Shown here in pieces: positions 1 through 7,905 of a stretch of 64,000 nt of DNA. This stretch comes from Nonomuraea sp. PA05 (GTDB lineage Bacteria > Actinomycetota > Actinomycetes > Streptosporangiales > Streptosporangiaceae), in contig NZ_VSEY01000010.1 in assembly GCF_008086045.1 (NCBI RefSeq), positions 1 to 64,000 on the forward strand, read 5' to 3'. Both the position numbers and the translations under genes were made by a program. A model generated the notes under the pieces. That model searched no databases. It was not told the DNA's origin and saw nothing but the letters and a program-made list of their open reading frames with translations. Position 1 is the first letter of the stretch. Every line of letters starts with the position of its first letter.

Positions 1-199
1 CCGCCCCTCTCCCGTTTTTTGAAAAGGGGGGGGACGGGGCCCCGAAATTTTCCCCCAATTTTTCAAGGACCCCCCCAGTCCATCGCTTTCCCGCATTCCC
101 CAGCGGCGGTTTCTCCCACCGCCGCTATCGCACGGACGGCGAAGTCGATGGTGGCGGCCAGGCGGGCGGGGTCGTGACCGGCGCGCCTGGGGGACGATC
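1..199. other. Window edge, low-confidence sequence
   Basis: The first ~110 bases are full of C, G and T homopolymer runs unlike anything else in the window and hold no convincing reading frame; this looks like contig-end sequence. From about 186 down to 116 the minus strand reads like the tail of a TetR-type regulator (HDPARLAATIDFAVRA), but no start or DNA-binding part is present. Confidence 0.4.
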
Positions 200-304
200 G
201 TGGACGCCGTCGCGCTGCGGGGGGATCTGTGGGCTGCGGGCGGCCTCCTCGTGCTGGCCGGGGTCGCGGTGTGGACCGCCCGCCGCAACCCCAGCCTGCG
301 CTGA
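185..304 (+). pseudogene. 3' fragment of a membrane transporter
   Basis: The frame ending in TGA at 302-304 gives a short charged stretch, one hydrophobic helix (AAGGLLVLAGVAVW) and a basic tail. This looks like the last transmembrane helix of an EamA/DMT- or MFS-type exporter. No membrane-like sequence precedes it in frame, so the rest of the gene is missing, either outside the window or lost in a rearrangement or assembly join near 185. The family call is a guess from the terminal helix. Confidence 0.3.
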
Positions 305-344
305 CCGGCCAGTTCGTGCAGCAGTCCGCCGGCTCGCCTGGGTG

Positions 345-1538
345 TCAGGGGGTCTTGACGTCCAGCCAGACCAGGCGGTGGTCGGAGCTCGGGAACGGGA
401 AGACGCCCGTCAGCCGCGACAGCGGGTCCGCCTGCACCGGCCAGAACACGCCACCGCCCACGGCCTTGAGCCGCCGCGCGGGCAGCACGTAGTCGGCGCG
501 CAGGTTGCCGGGCGCGGTGTCGGCGAAGTCGGCCGTGTCGTACTTCGGGTCGCCGGTGTGCGTGGCGTTCGCGCCGCCCTGCGACGCCGCCGCCTCGGCC
601 GCGCCCGCGCTCGACGGTGCGGCGCCCGCGTCGATCCTCGGGTGGTCGAGGAGCTGGTGGATGGCGTCCTGGAAGCTGTCGCCGTCGTTCGGGTCGGCGT
701 TCTGGTCGCCGGCGATCACGAAGGCGGCCCCGGCGTCGAGCCCGCCGCGCCTGCCCCGGTCGTCGTAGAGGTAGCCGCCCCTGCCCGGCCGGGTGTAGTC
801 GGCCCAGAGCCTGATCTCGTCGTGGTTGCGGCGACCGTTGCGGTCCTCCGCGCCGTCGAACGTGGGCGGTGTCGGATGGCTGACCAGGAAGTGCACGGTG
901 CGGTGCCCGACGCGGACCGGCACGTCCCAGTGGCTCTTGGAGGACAGGCGGAGCACCTGCTGCTCCTCGGCCGAGTACCAGCCGGCGGGCATGACGTTGC
1001 CCGGCATGTCCTTCCACAGGAAGTTCTGGAACGTCCTGATTCCACGGGCGTCGATCGGGTGCTTCGAGTAGACGACCATGCCGTACTGGCCGGGGAAGGC
1101 GCCGAAGCCGAGCGCGTCGTCGCCGTAGCCGGGCGCGCCGGGCGTGGTCACCACGGTGCCGTCGTTGTTGAGGTCGAAGCCCGAGGCGATGCCGGTGTTG
1201 CTGGGGGCGGTGTAGCGGTGGCGGTAGCTGATCGGCCGCGCGCCGTTCTGGCCGACGGACAGGTAGTTGTCCTGGAAGAGGCGGGCCGCCTCTCCCCCGG
1301 CGTCGTGGTCGAACTCGTTGATGAGCAGCACGTCGGGACGGGCGCGCTGGACGATCTCGGCGATGACCCTGGCCTGGGTGTTGCCGGGGGTGGACAGGTC
1401 GCTCACGAGCTGGCCTTGGGCGGCCCGGTTGAGCGAGGCGTTGAAGGTGGCGAACCTGACCCTGCTGGTGGCGTTCGCGGGCAGTGGGGTGAGGATCGCC
1501 GCCGCCACGACGGCGGCCAGGGCACAACGGAAGATCAC
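345..1538 (-). CDS. Secreted endonuclease/exonuclease/phosphatase family protein
   Basis: A 397-residue protein with a signal peptide (AAILTPLPANA) followed by an EEP fold: RFATFNASLN at the N-terminus, LLINEFDHD with the metal-binding Glu, VIAGDQNADPNDGDS in the centre and SSDHRLVWLDV at the C-terminus, giving the Asn/Glu/Asp/His metal and catalytic set. Family members hydrolyse phosphodiesters in nucleic acids, lipids or nucleotides; secretion suggests extracellular nuclease or phosphodiesterase activity, but the substrate cannot be read from sequence. I start at GTG 1538, five bases after AGGGGAG, rather than at the longer open frame. It stands alone and converges with nothing. Confidence 0.8.
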   Translation of the reverse strand: MIFRCALAAVVAAAILTPLPANATSRVRFATFNASLNRAAQGQLVSDLSTPGNTQARVIAEIVQRARPDVLLINEFDHDAGGEAARLFQDNYLSVGQNGARPISYRHRYTAPSNTGIASGFDLNNDGTVVTTPGAPGYGDDALGFGAFPGQYGMVVYSKHPIDARGIRTFQNFLWKDMPGNVMPAGWYSAEEQQVLRLSSKSHWDVPVRVGHRTVHFLVSHPTPPTFDGAEDRNGRRNHDEIRLWADYTRPGRGGYLYDDRGRRGGLDAGAAFVIAGDQNADPNDGDSFQDAIHQLLDHPRIDAGAAPSSAGAAEAAASQGGANATHTGDPKYDTADFADTAPGNLRADYVLPARRLKAVGGGVFWPVQADPLSRLTGVFPFPSSDHRLVWLDVKTP

Positions 1539-1643
1539 GACGTCTCCCCTCGGGTGGGCCTGCGCCGGATCATGACATCTCGCGGGGGCGGCGCACCACC
1601 ACATCCGGGTGAAGTTTTCCCTCAGCTCAGCGCCGCGTCCTTC

Positions 1644-2165
1644 TCAGCTCAGCGCCGCGTCCTTGAGTGCGGCCGCGGCCTGCGGCGCCACCCGGTCCGC
1701 CCAGGCGGCGACGACCTCCTCCAGGCGCGGCAGCTCGGACTCCAGCACCGCCAGCCCGGGCGTGGGCACGGTGGCGCCCAGCTCGACCAGCAGCGGGCGC
1801 AGGTGCACCTCGACCGCCAGCGCGTGCTTGGCGTCGCCCATCACGAGCAGCGGCAGCGCCGCCTTGCCCGCCAGCGCCTGCGGCGGCAGCCGGTCGAGGA
1901 ACGCCTTGAGCAGCCCCGTGTAGGTGCCCTTGTACGTCGGGCTGGCCACCACCAGCACGCTCGCCTCCGCCACCAGCTCCAGCGCCGTCTCCACGACGGC
2001 GGACGCGCCGGGCGCGAGCAGGTGCGGGCCGAGCGCCGCCAGGTCCACCACCTCGTACGACTCCGCCCCGTCCACCCGCTGCCCGATCGCGCGGGCCGCC
2101 GCGGCGGCCACGGTCAGCGTCCTGGAGCCCTCTCTCGGGTTGCCCACGAGCGCGACGACGCTCAC
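1644..2165 (-). CDS. NADPH-dependent FMN reductase
   Basis: 173 residues with a flavodoxin-like fold. The N-terminal VVALVGNPREGSRT is the phosphate-binding loop of the SsuE/MsuE class, and VVASPTYKGTYTGLLKAFLDRL is the flavin-binding segment typical of NAD(P)H:FMN reductases. Such enzymes supply reduced flavin to two-component monooxygenases, for example in desulfonation. GTG start at 2165 overlaps the previous stop by four bases (GTGA), so it is translationally coupled to the acidic small protein and, through it, to a sulfonate-type ABC ATPase. No flavin monooxygenase lies next to it, although a cofactor-independent ABM monooxygenase is divergently encoded at 3162. Confidence 0.8.
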   Translation of the reverse strand: MSVVALVGNPREGSRTLTVAAAAARAIGQRVDGAESYEVVDLAALGPHLLAPGASAVVETALELVAEASVLVVASPTYKGTYTGLLKAFLDRLPPQALAGKAALPLLVMGDAKHALAVEVHLRPLLVELGATVPTPGLAVLESELPRLEEVVAAWADRVAPQAAAALKDAALS

Positions 2166-2296
2166 CGGACCACCCCCAGCTCTCCGCGCACCCAGCGCTC
2201 CTCCGTCTCCTCGTCCATCATCCAGTCCTCCTCCGCCTCGTCGTCGGGCAGGTCGTACCAGTGGATGTCACCTTCGTACTCGCGCAGCTCCGCCAT
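2162..2296 (-). CDS. 44-residue acidic small protein
   Basis: I do not recognise the family. The 44-residue product is strongly acidic and Trp-rich (PDDEAEEDWMMDEETEERW) with no signal peptide or membrane helix. ATG at 2296 follows the ABC ATPase stop by one base, and its own stop overlaps the GTG of the FMN reductase by four. This tight coupling on both sides is the main evidence that it is translated. It could be an adaptor for the transporter or reductase; that is conjecture. The longer in-frame extension upstream lies inside the ATPase gene and is discounted. Confidence 0.6.
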   Translation of the reverse strand: MAELREYEGDIHWYDLPDDEAEEDWMMDEETEERWVRGELGVVR

Positions 2297-2297
2297 C

Positions 2298-3047
2298 TCA
2301 GGCCGCCACCTTCCGCCCCCGCGCCGCCGCGATCTCCTCGCGCAGCAGCCGTCCCACGTGCCTGCGAGCATCCCCCGCGCGGGTGCCCACGTCCACGACC
2401 TCCTTGACGCGTCCGGGCGCCGACGTCATGACCGCGACCCGCCGCCCCACCCGGACGGCCTCCTCGACGTCGTGCGTGACGAGCAGGGTGGTCGTGCCGG
2501 TGCGTTCCCAGACCCGTACGAGCTCATCCCCCACCTCTTCGCGCGTGCGCCGGTCCAGCCCCGTGAACGGCTCGTCCAGCAGCAGCACGCCGGGTTCGAA
2601 GGCCAGGCTGCGGGCCAGCGCCACGAGCTCCCGGCCGCCGCTGGACAGCTCGCGCGGGTAACACTCCTCATACCGGGACATCCCCACGATCGCGAGCAAC
2701 TCACGCGCCCGCTCCCGCCGGTCCACCGCTCGGCCTTCCAGGCCGAACTCCACGTTGCCGAGGGCGGTGCGCCAGGGGAACAGGGTGTACTGCTGGACGA
2801 CCACGCCCCGGTCCAGCGCGGGGCCGGTGACGGCGGCGCCGCCGATGCGGATCTCGCCGCTGGTGGGCTCGGTGAGGCCGGCGAGCAGGGCGAAGAGCGT
2901 GGACTTGCCGCAGCCGCTGGGGCCGGCGAGCGCGAGCAGCTCACCCCGTCGCACGTCGAGGTCGAGGCCGGACAGCACGGTGCACGGCTCGGCGTCGTGG
3001 AACGTCTTGGTCACGTTCCGGATGGTGAGGGGGAGTCCCTGGCTCAT
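2298..3047 (-). CDS. ABC transporter ATP-binding protein, nitrate/sulfonate type
   Basis: 249 residues, the usual size for SsuB/TauB ATPases. Walker A is GPSGCGKST (residues ~42-50), the Q-loop is VVQQYTLFPW as in this subfamily, the signature is LSSGGRE, Walker B is VLLLDEP and the switch His sits in VTHDVEEA. No permease or binding protein lies beside it, so it is an orphan ATPase; it may energise a transporter encoded elsewhere. It is followed directly by the 44-residue acidic protein and an FMN reductase. ATG at 3047 has no Shine-Dalgarno but sits seven bases after a -10 box, suggesting a leaderless mRNA. Confidence 0.85.
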   Translation of the reverse strand: MSQGLPLTIRNVTKTFHDAEPCTVLSGLDLDVRRGELLALAGPSGCGKSTLFALLAGLTEPTSGEIRIGGAAVTGPALDRGVVVQQYTLFPWRTALGNVEFGLEGRAVDRRERARELLAIVGMSRYEECYPRELSSGGRELVALARSLAFEPGVLLLDEPFTGLDRRTREEVGDELVRVWERTGTTTLLVTHDVEEAVRVGRRVAVMTSAPGRVKEVVDVGTRAGDARRHVGRLLREEIAAARGRKVAA

Positions 3048-3054
3048 GCGTACG

Positions 3055-3084
3055 AAGGTACGAGCCGGACGGGCACTAAGTCAA
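3055..3084 (-). promoter_or_regulatory. Leaderless promoter of the orphan ABC ATPase
   Basis: On the minus strand TTGACT (3084-3079), an 18-base spacer and TACCTT (3060-3055) match actinobacterial -35/-10 boxes. The -10 ends seven bases before the ATG at 3047, so transcription should start at or next to the start codon, consistent with the absence of a ribosome binding site. Confidence 0.55.
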
Positions 3085-3161
3085 CATTTCCTACAGGATA
3101 ACTAGAGAATTGGCCGATAGTCTCGTCCCGTAAGCCGCCGACCAGCAGAGGAGCGACTCTG

Positions 3162-3491
3162 ATGATCTTCATTACCGCGAAGTTCCGCGTCCGGCCCGAG
3201 CACGCCGACCGGTGGCCGGAGATCACCGCCGCCTTCACCTCGGCCACCCGCGCCGAGCCCGGCTGCCTGTGGTTCGACTGGTCGCGCAGCCTCGACGACC
3301 CGAACGAGTACGTCCTGGTCGAGGCGTTCAGGGACGACGAGGCGGGCGCCGCGCACGTGCAGTCGGCCCACTTCAAGCAGGCTCAGCAGGAGCTGCCCTC
3401 CCACCTCGCCGAGACGCCCCGCATCGTCAACACGACCCTCGCCCAGGACGGGTGGTCCGAGCTGGGCGAGATGGCCGTGCCGAAGAGCTGA
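3162..3491 (+). CDS. Putative quinol monooxygenase (ABM domain)
   Basis: 109 residues forming one antibiotic-biosynthesis-monooxygenase/YgiN-like dimeric alpha-beta domain: IFITAKFRVRPEHADRW, then AEPGCLWFDWSRS and NEYVLVEAFRDDEAGAAHVQSAHF, the standard strand and His-containing loop pattern. Members oxidise quinols or polyketide aromatics without metal or flavin, or act as heme-degrading or dimeric binding proteins. GAGGAG about ten bases upstream supports ATG 3162. Divergent from the ABC ATPase/FMN reductase unit across a 114-base gap, and 18 bases from the convergent end of the galactosidase gene. Confidence 0.8.
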   Translation: MIFITAKFRVRPEHADRWPEITAAFTSATRAEPGCLWFDWSRSLDDPNEYVLVEAFRDDEAGAAHVQSAHFKQAQQELPSHLAETPRIVNTTLAQDGWSELGEMAVPKS

Positions 3492-3509
3492 GCCCAAGGG
3501 CCATATGGG

Positions 3510-6479
3510 TCAGGGCCCGCCGCGTACGTTTCCGTAGGCGAACAGGCCGAGCGGGCCCGGCCCCGCCGACGGCTGCTCGGCGGTCACGGCCAGGGCCAGC
3601 GTGTTGGTCCCCCGCTCGTTCAGCAGCCCGGCGGGCAGCGAGAACTCGCGCTGGGGGCCGATGTCGGCGCCGTACTGGCCGACGTTCCAGCCGTTCAGGA
3701 AGATCAGCACCCGGTACGCGGGCGAGGGATCGCCGCCGAACCGCAGCCCGATCGGGACGTCCTGGCCCTTGGGCAGGTCCAGCTCGAACGAGGTCCGGTA
3801 CCAGGTGACGCCGGGGGTCAGGGCGGCGGAGGGCGCGGCATCCTTCCACGACTTGTCCTGATATTTCGGTAGATGCCAGCCGGTGCGCTCGCCGTACAGG
3901 CCGCCGGTGCTCAGCGGGCCGCGCAGCTTGTCGAGCCCGGCGGTGCCCTGGATCCGCCACGCGATCGGCGTCCCGCCGACGGACGCCGCCACCAGCCCCC
4001 TGGGCTGCTTGAAGCGCAGGTCGTCGGCGATCCAGTCGTCGTTGTGGCCCATGTTGGCGACCAGGACGGCCAGCACGTTGTCCGCGCCCGGCTTGAGCGC
4101 GCCCGCCGGGACGTCGAAGTGGCCGGGGCCCGGATCCGGGTTCGGCGGGGTCCACTGGTCGCCCGAGTCCGCCTCCACTCCCCCGGCGGCCGAGCCGAGG
4201 TAGCGGCCGTTCAGCCAGACGAGGTAGTTGCCGCGCAGGCCGGTGATCGCGTTCAGGTCGATCGTGGTCTCCGTGCCGGTGGCGGTGAAGTGGCCGCGGT
4301 ACCAGACGTTGCCGTTGTGGAAGCCGTAGTCGTCGGCGTACAGGACGGGGAGGGTCTTGGGCGGGTGGGGGCTGGTCGTGGTGGTGTGGTCGGCGGCCTT
4401 CCATCGGGAGTCGTCGAAGCCTGGTGCGGCCTCGGGGGCTTCGGGGTGGGCGCGCCAGCCGGTCAGGGCGGGCAGGCCGGCCGGGGCGGGGGCGCGGGTG
4501 ACGCCGCGCAGAGAGCCGCTCGCGGTGCGCGTGACCGGCACGTCGCCACCGCCCGCAGCCTGACCGGCGCCCGGCGTCGCAGCCTGACCACTGCCTGCCG
4601 TCGCAGCCTGACCGCCGCCCGGCGTCGCAGCCTGACCATTGCCTGCCGTCGCGGCCTGGCCGCCGCCTTGGTTCGCAGGCCCGCCGATCTCGACGCGCTT
4701 GACCGACGGCGGCGCGAAGACCTCCACCTCGCCCGCCGCCGTGTCCGCCTTCAGCCGCACCACGTCACCTCGCACCGTGGCCGAGCGGACCAGCTCCGTG
4801 CCACGCACCAGCACGGGCCCGGCCGCAGTGGAGGCCCGCCAGAACCGCGCCGCCTCCTCGTCCGTCCCGATGAGCAGCAGCACAGGCCGCCGCCCGCCAC
4901 CGCTGACCAGCACCCGCGCCAGCCCTTCGTGCGCGTAGTCGAGCCGCAGGTCACCCCCGCTGTACGCGACCCGCACCGCCCCTTCGAGCACCTTGACCGA
5001 CGGCTGCGACGCATACCGCAGCACGGTGGCCCCCGGCGCGCCGGCGGTGCCGTGGAGAAGAGCCACGTCGCGCCCGCCGATGGCGGCGTGGGTCATGATC
5101 GAGGAGGTGGAGACGGCCAGCCGCTGCCCGCCCAGGTCGTACCCGGCCACGAGGACGTGCGCGTCCCGCCCCTTGACCTGAACCGGCACCTGGTAGCGCC
5201 CGTCGGGGGCGGCCCAGTCGAGGGTGGTGGAGTCGGTGCTGGTGGCGGCCCTGTCGGTGTGCCGGACGAGGACGAACTGGGTGCCGGTGTCGGGGTTCGC
5301 GCGGGCGACGGTGGTCAGGGCGGCGTCGGCGGGGACGGCGGGCGAGGGGGTGCGGGCGTCGGTCTTGGCGATGGGGGCGACGGCCTCCAGGAAGTAGCCC
5401 TGGCGCTTGAACTCGTCGTACTTGGGCGTGAGCTGCCTGGCCTCGGTGATCGCGGCGCCGTAGTCGTAGGAGGTGTAGACGTCGTTGGGCTGGGCCAGCC
5501 AGCCCCAGTTCGTGCCGCCGTACCCCATGTAGTAGGAGAACATGGTGGCGCCGGTCTGGATGAGGTTGTTCTTGTAGAAGAACTTCATGAAGGCCGGCCC
5601 GGTGAGCTCGCGGCACCTGTCGTACCCGGCGTTGCCGAGGTCGATGGCTCCGGCCTGGTACTCGGCGGCGAAGACGGGGATGTCGTCGCGCAGCTTCTCG
5701 GTCAGGCCCTCGCCCCACGGCCCCCAGAGGCCGGGGTCGGCGCACTCGAACGACTGCGGGTAGTCGTCCACGCCGGGGATCTGCACCGCGCCGGGCCCGG
5801 TGGCCCAGGTCGAGCTCCAGCTTCCCGCGTCGCAGCAGTCGTTGGTGGTGATCGGGACGGTGATGCCGTCGGCCCTGGCCTGGTCCTGGATGTCCTGCAT
5901 GTACGCGGCGTCGGTGTTGACCTGGTACTCGTTCTCGGCGTTGTAGAGAATCACCGGGCCGCCGTCCTTGACCTGGTGGCGGGCGATGATCGGGTTGATC
6001 CGGTGCAGCCATTCGCGGTAGGCCTCCCGGTAGCCGGGCTCGAAGCTGCGGGCCCTGCCGGGCACCGTCTTGAGCCAGGCGGGGAAGCCGCCGCCGGTGC
6101 TCTCGGCGTTGATGTACGGGCCTGGCCGCGCGATCACGTACAGGCCGGCCTCCCGGGCGGTGCGCAGCAGCCGGTCCACGTCGCGGACGCCGCTGAAGTC
6201 GTACACGCCGGGCGCGGGCGAGTGGTAGGCCCACGAGAAGTAGAGCGAGACGGCGTTGAACCCGGCCGCCTTGAACTTCTCCAGCACGTCCCGCCACAGC
6301 TCCTGGCTGGGCAGCCGGAAGTAGTGGAACTCGGCCGACTGGAGCACGATCCGGCGGCCGTCCACGGTCAGCGAGTACTTGTCGTAGGTGACCTCGGGCG
6401 CGGTGTCGGCCCGCGCGGGCGCGACGAGGGTCGCGCAGGTCAGGAGCATGGCCAGGAGCACCGAGAGCAAGCGCCTCAT
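3510..6479 (-). CDS. Secreted beta-galactosidase, glycoside hydrolase family 35
   Basis: 989 residues with an N-terminal signal peptide ending near APARA. The TIM barrel follows: DGRRIVLQSAEFHYFRLP and FNAVSLYFSW at the start, ILYNAENEYQ with the acid/base Glu, IPVFAAEYQ with the nucleophile Glu, and FSYYMGYGGTNWGW. C-terminal beta-sandwich domains (jelly-roll, galactose-binding-like) follow, as in large actinobacterial and fungal GH35 enzymes that remove terminal galactose from polysaccharides. A flexible linker of five 8-residue GGGQAATA-type repeats separates catalytic and C-terminal parts. ATG 6479 is five bases after GGAAGG and starts directly with the signal peptide; an upstream in-frame ATG is rejected. 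Monocistronic. Confidence 0.9.
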   Translation of the reverse strand: MRRLLSVLLAMLLTCATLVAPARADTAPEVTYDKYSLTVDGRRIVLQSAEFHYFRLPSQELWRDVLEKFKAAGFNAVSLYFSWAYHSPAPGVYDFSGVRDVDRLLRTAREAGLYVIARPGPYINAESTGGGFPAWLKTVPGRARSFEPGYREAYREWLHRINPIIARHQVKDGGPVILYNAENEYQVNTDAAYMQDIQDQARADGITVPITTNDCCDAGSWSSTWATGPGAVQIPGVDDYPQSFECADPGLWGPWGEGLTEKLRDDIPVFAAEYQAGAIDLGNAGYDRCRELTGPAFMKFFYKNNLIQTGATMFSYYMGYGGTNWGWLAQPNDVYTSYDYGAAITEARQLTPKYDEFKRQGYFLEAVAPIAKTDARTPSPAVPADAALTTVARANPDTGTQFVLVRHTDRAATSTDSTTLDWAAPDGRYQVPVQVKGRDAHVLVAGYDLGGQRLAVSTSSIMTHAAIGGRDVALLHGTAGAPGATVLRYASQPSVKVLEGAVRVAYSGGDLRLDYAHEGLARVLVSGGGRRPVLLLIGTDEEAARFWRASTAAGPVLVRGTELVRSATVRGDVVRLKADTAAGEVEVFAPPSVKRVEIGGPANQGGGQAATAGNGQAATPGGGQAATAGSGQAATPGAGQAAGGGDVPVTRTASGSLRGVTRAPAPAGLPALTGWRAHPEAPEAAPGFDDSRWKAADHTTTTSPHPPKTLPVLYADDYGFHNGNVWYRGHFTATGTETTIDLNAITGLRGNYLVWLNGRYLGSAAGGVEADSGDQWTPPNPDPGPGHFDVPAGALKPGADNVLAVLVANMGHNDDWIADDLRFKQPRGLVAASVGGTPIAWRIQGTAGLDKLRGPLSTGGLYGERTGWHLPKYQDKSWKDAAPSAALTPGVTWYRTSFELDLPKGQDVPIGLRFGGDPSPAYRVLIFLNGWNVGQYGADIGPQREFSLPAGLLNERGTNTLALAVTAEQPSAGPGPLGLFAYGNVRGGP
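4561..4656 (-). repeat. 24-bp tandem repeat inside the GH35 gene
   Basis: Four 24-bp units (4561-4584, 4585-4608, 4609-4632, 4633-4656) with few mismatches encode alternating GGGQAATA and GNGQAATP octapeptides; a degenerate fifth unit lies beside them. Unit length is a multiple of three, so copy-number change keeps the frame. Confidence 0.85.
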
Positions 6480-6548
6480 GGTCGCCTTCCAGGGGTGGGC
6501 TCGGAACGGCACGCGCGCTCTTTAATTTGGCGACCATCCAAACAAAAG

Positions 6549-7571
6549 TCAATAAATCTTGGCCAGCGCCCCCGCTGCCCGCTCCTCCAGCAGCACGGCC
6601 TGCGCGACGAGCGCGGCCATCTCCGCCAGGGGCTCGCGCGCCGACGCGGCGGCGGCCACCCGCGACCACTGCCGGCCGCACTCGCGGTAGAGCGCCGCCG
6701 CCCCGGCGTGCCCGGTCTCGGCCAGGAAGTCGGCGTAGAGCGGCCTGGTGGCGCCGGGCGCGGTGTAGTCGACCTCCAGGCACTCCGCCAGCCGTTCGAG
6801 CGCCGGCCCGGGATCGGCGAACCTGCGGGTCCAGCCCTGCTTGCCGGTGGTGTCGGCGAGCTGGGCGGCCAGCTTGCGCATCCCGGACAGCCCGAAGTTG
6901 ACGTCGAAGTTGTTGCCCAGCACCGGCCCGGTCAGCTTGGCGGCGGTGTCCGTGATCGCCGCGCGCACGTCGGGCTCGCCGTCGGCGGGGCCGGTGACCT
7001 CGACGAGCAGGTGCTTGGACTTGGGGATGGACGACCAGGCCGCCATGAGGCCGGCCAGCGGCAGCTCGCCGGGGCCGTCGTCGCGCACATGCGCGGTGCC
7101 GCCGGACAGGCCCGTCACCACCACGTCCACGGGGTCGGGGAACGGCAGCGCGTCCCGCCACGGCAGCAGGTGGCGGCCGACCCGGACGATCGGGCTGCGC
7201 CCGGCGTCGAGCGCGGCCCGCAGGTGGCGCTCGGCCAGCCTGGCCGAGCCGGTCCGCCTGATCTCGTGCGGGACCCCGGCCCTGGCGAGCGCGAGCGGGA
7301 TCATCGGCTCGGGATGGGCCTGGGCGACGATGGTCAGCATGGGCGGGTGGCCGGCGTACTCGAAGACGAAGTACATGAACCCGATGCCGCCGCCCAGCCC
7401 GAGCAGCATGGCCTCGGAGAAGGCGCCGCCCAGCACGTCGCGCAGCAGCGCCGACTCGTGGTGGTGGCGGCGGGCGCGGCCCGCGACGTGGCGCAGCGCG
7501 GTGGTGTAGGACTCGCCGGTCCTGGCCATGCGCTCGCGTACGCGGTGCTTGAGGTGCTTGTGATCGGTCAT
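6549..7571 (-). CDS. BtrH N-terminal/DUF4872-like protein
   Basis: 340 residues. After a short basic start (KHLKHRVRERMARTGESYTTAL) the protein resembles the BtrH N-terminal domain with a following DUF4872-like part: GGAFSEAMLLGLGGGIGFMYFVFEY, a HLLPWRDALPFPDPVDVVVTG strand-rich segment, then an all-alpha C-terminus. BtrH transfers an acyl side chain during butirosin synthesis through a papain-like fold; here no aminoglycoside genes are nearby, so the substrate is unknown. ATG 7571 follows GGGAG by seven bases; the upstream in-frame ATG gives a low-complexity basic leader and is rejected. 70 bases separate it from the galactosidase start downstream on the same strand. Confidence 0.65.
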   Translation of the reverse strand: MTDHKHLKHRVRERMARTGESYTTALRHVAGRARRHHHESALLRDVLGGAFSEAMLLGLGGGIGFMYFVFEYAGHPPMLTIVAQAHPEPMIPLALARAGVPHEIRRTGSARLAERHLRAALDAGRSPIVRVGRHLLPWRDALPFPDPVDVVVTGLSGGTAHVRDDGPGELPLAGLMAAWSSIPKSKHLLVEVTGPADGEPDVRAAITDTAAKLTGPVLGNNFDVNFGLSGMRKLAAQLADTTGKQGWTRRFADPGPALERLAECLEVDYTAPGATRPLYADFLAETGHAGAAALYRECGRQWSRVAAAASAREPLAEMAALVAQAVLLEERAAGALAKIY

Positions 7572-7770
7572 GGCAGCGCTCCCGCGGCGGCCCCGTGCGC
7601 ACGGACCCACGCTCCTTCGGCACGGCCCGCCGTGAAGAGAACCCGCACGATCGAGACCTCGCCCCGAGGACATCGATCCCCTCTGCCTCCGCGTGGCCGC
7701 ACGGCGTGGGTGCGCGGTCAGGAGGTCGGGCGCGGGACGGCGCCGTCACCGCAGACTACTACCCGGACCC

Positions 7771-7788
7771 CGTTACGGGAACGTTACG
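7771..7788 (+). repeat. CGTTACG direct repeat, 11-base period
   Basis: Two exact CGTTACG copies spaced one helical turn apart, ~130 bases upstream of the ROK gene. Such spacing is typical of OmpR/PhoP-type response-regulator sites, but no such regulator is encoded nearby and the sequence could be chance. Confidence 0.3.
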
Positions 7789-7868
7789 AGTGGCGCGAAT
7801 CCCCTCGTGCGCCTATTCTCGCAGCTCACAGGGCCGATATCGGGGCGGGTACGTTTTTTTCCGGGTTA

Positions 7869-7898
7869 TTGACGAAAAACACCGGGCCTCGGCAGACT
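7869..7898 (+). promoter_or_regulatory. Leaderless promoter of the sulfatase operon
   Basis: TTGACG (7869-7874), an 18-base spacer and CAGACT (7893-7898) place transcription start at the ATG at 7906. No Shine-Dalgarno precedes that ATG, in keeping with a leaderless transcript. Confidence 0.45.
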
Positions 7899-7905
7899 CT
7901 GCGTC

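Larger units (their letters stand above)
7572..7905. other. 334-base intergenic region
   Basis: Separates the BtrH-like gene from the divergent ROK operon. It holds the ROK promoter at its right end and a CGTTACG direct repeat (7771-7777 and 7782-7788, 11-base period). Nothing else stands out; no convincing short gene was seen on either strand. Confidence 0.5.

Noticed and set aside
116..190. TetR-like C-terminal fragment on the minus strand
   Set aside because: Only about 24 residues look right, with no start or DNA-binding domain, in a stretch of doubtful sequence. Mentioned under the window-edge entry only.
4561..4656. CRISPR array
   Set aside because: Units are contiguous with no spacers and keep the reading frame of the GH35 linker.
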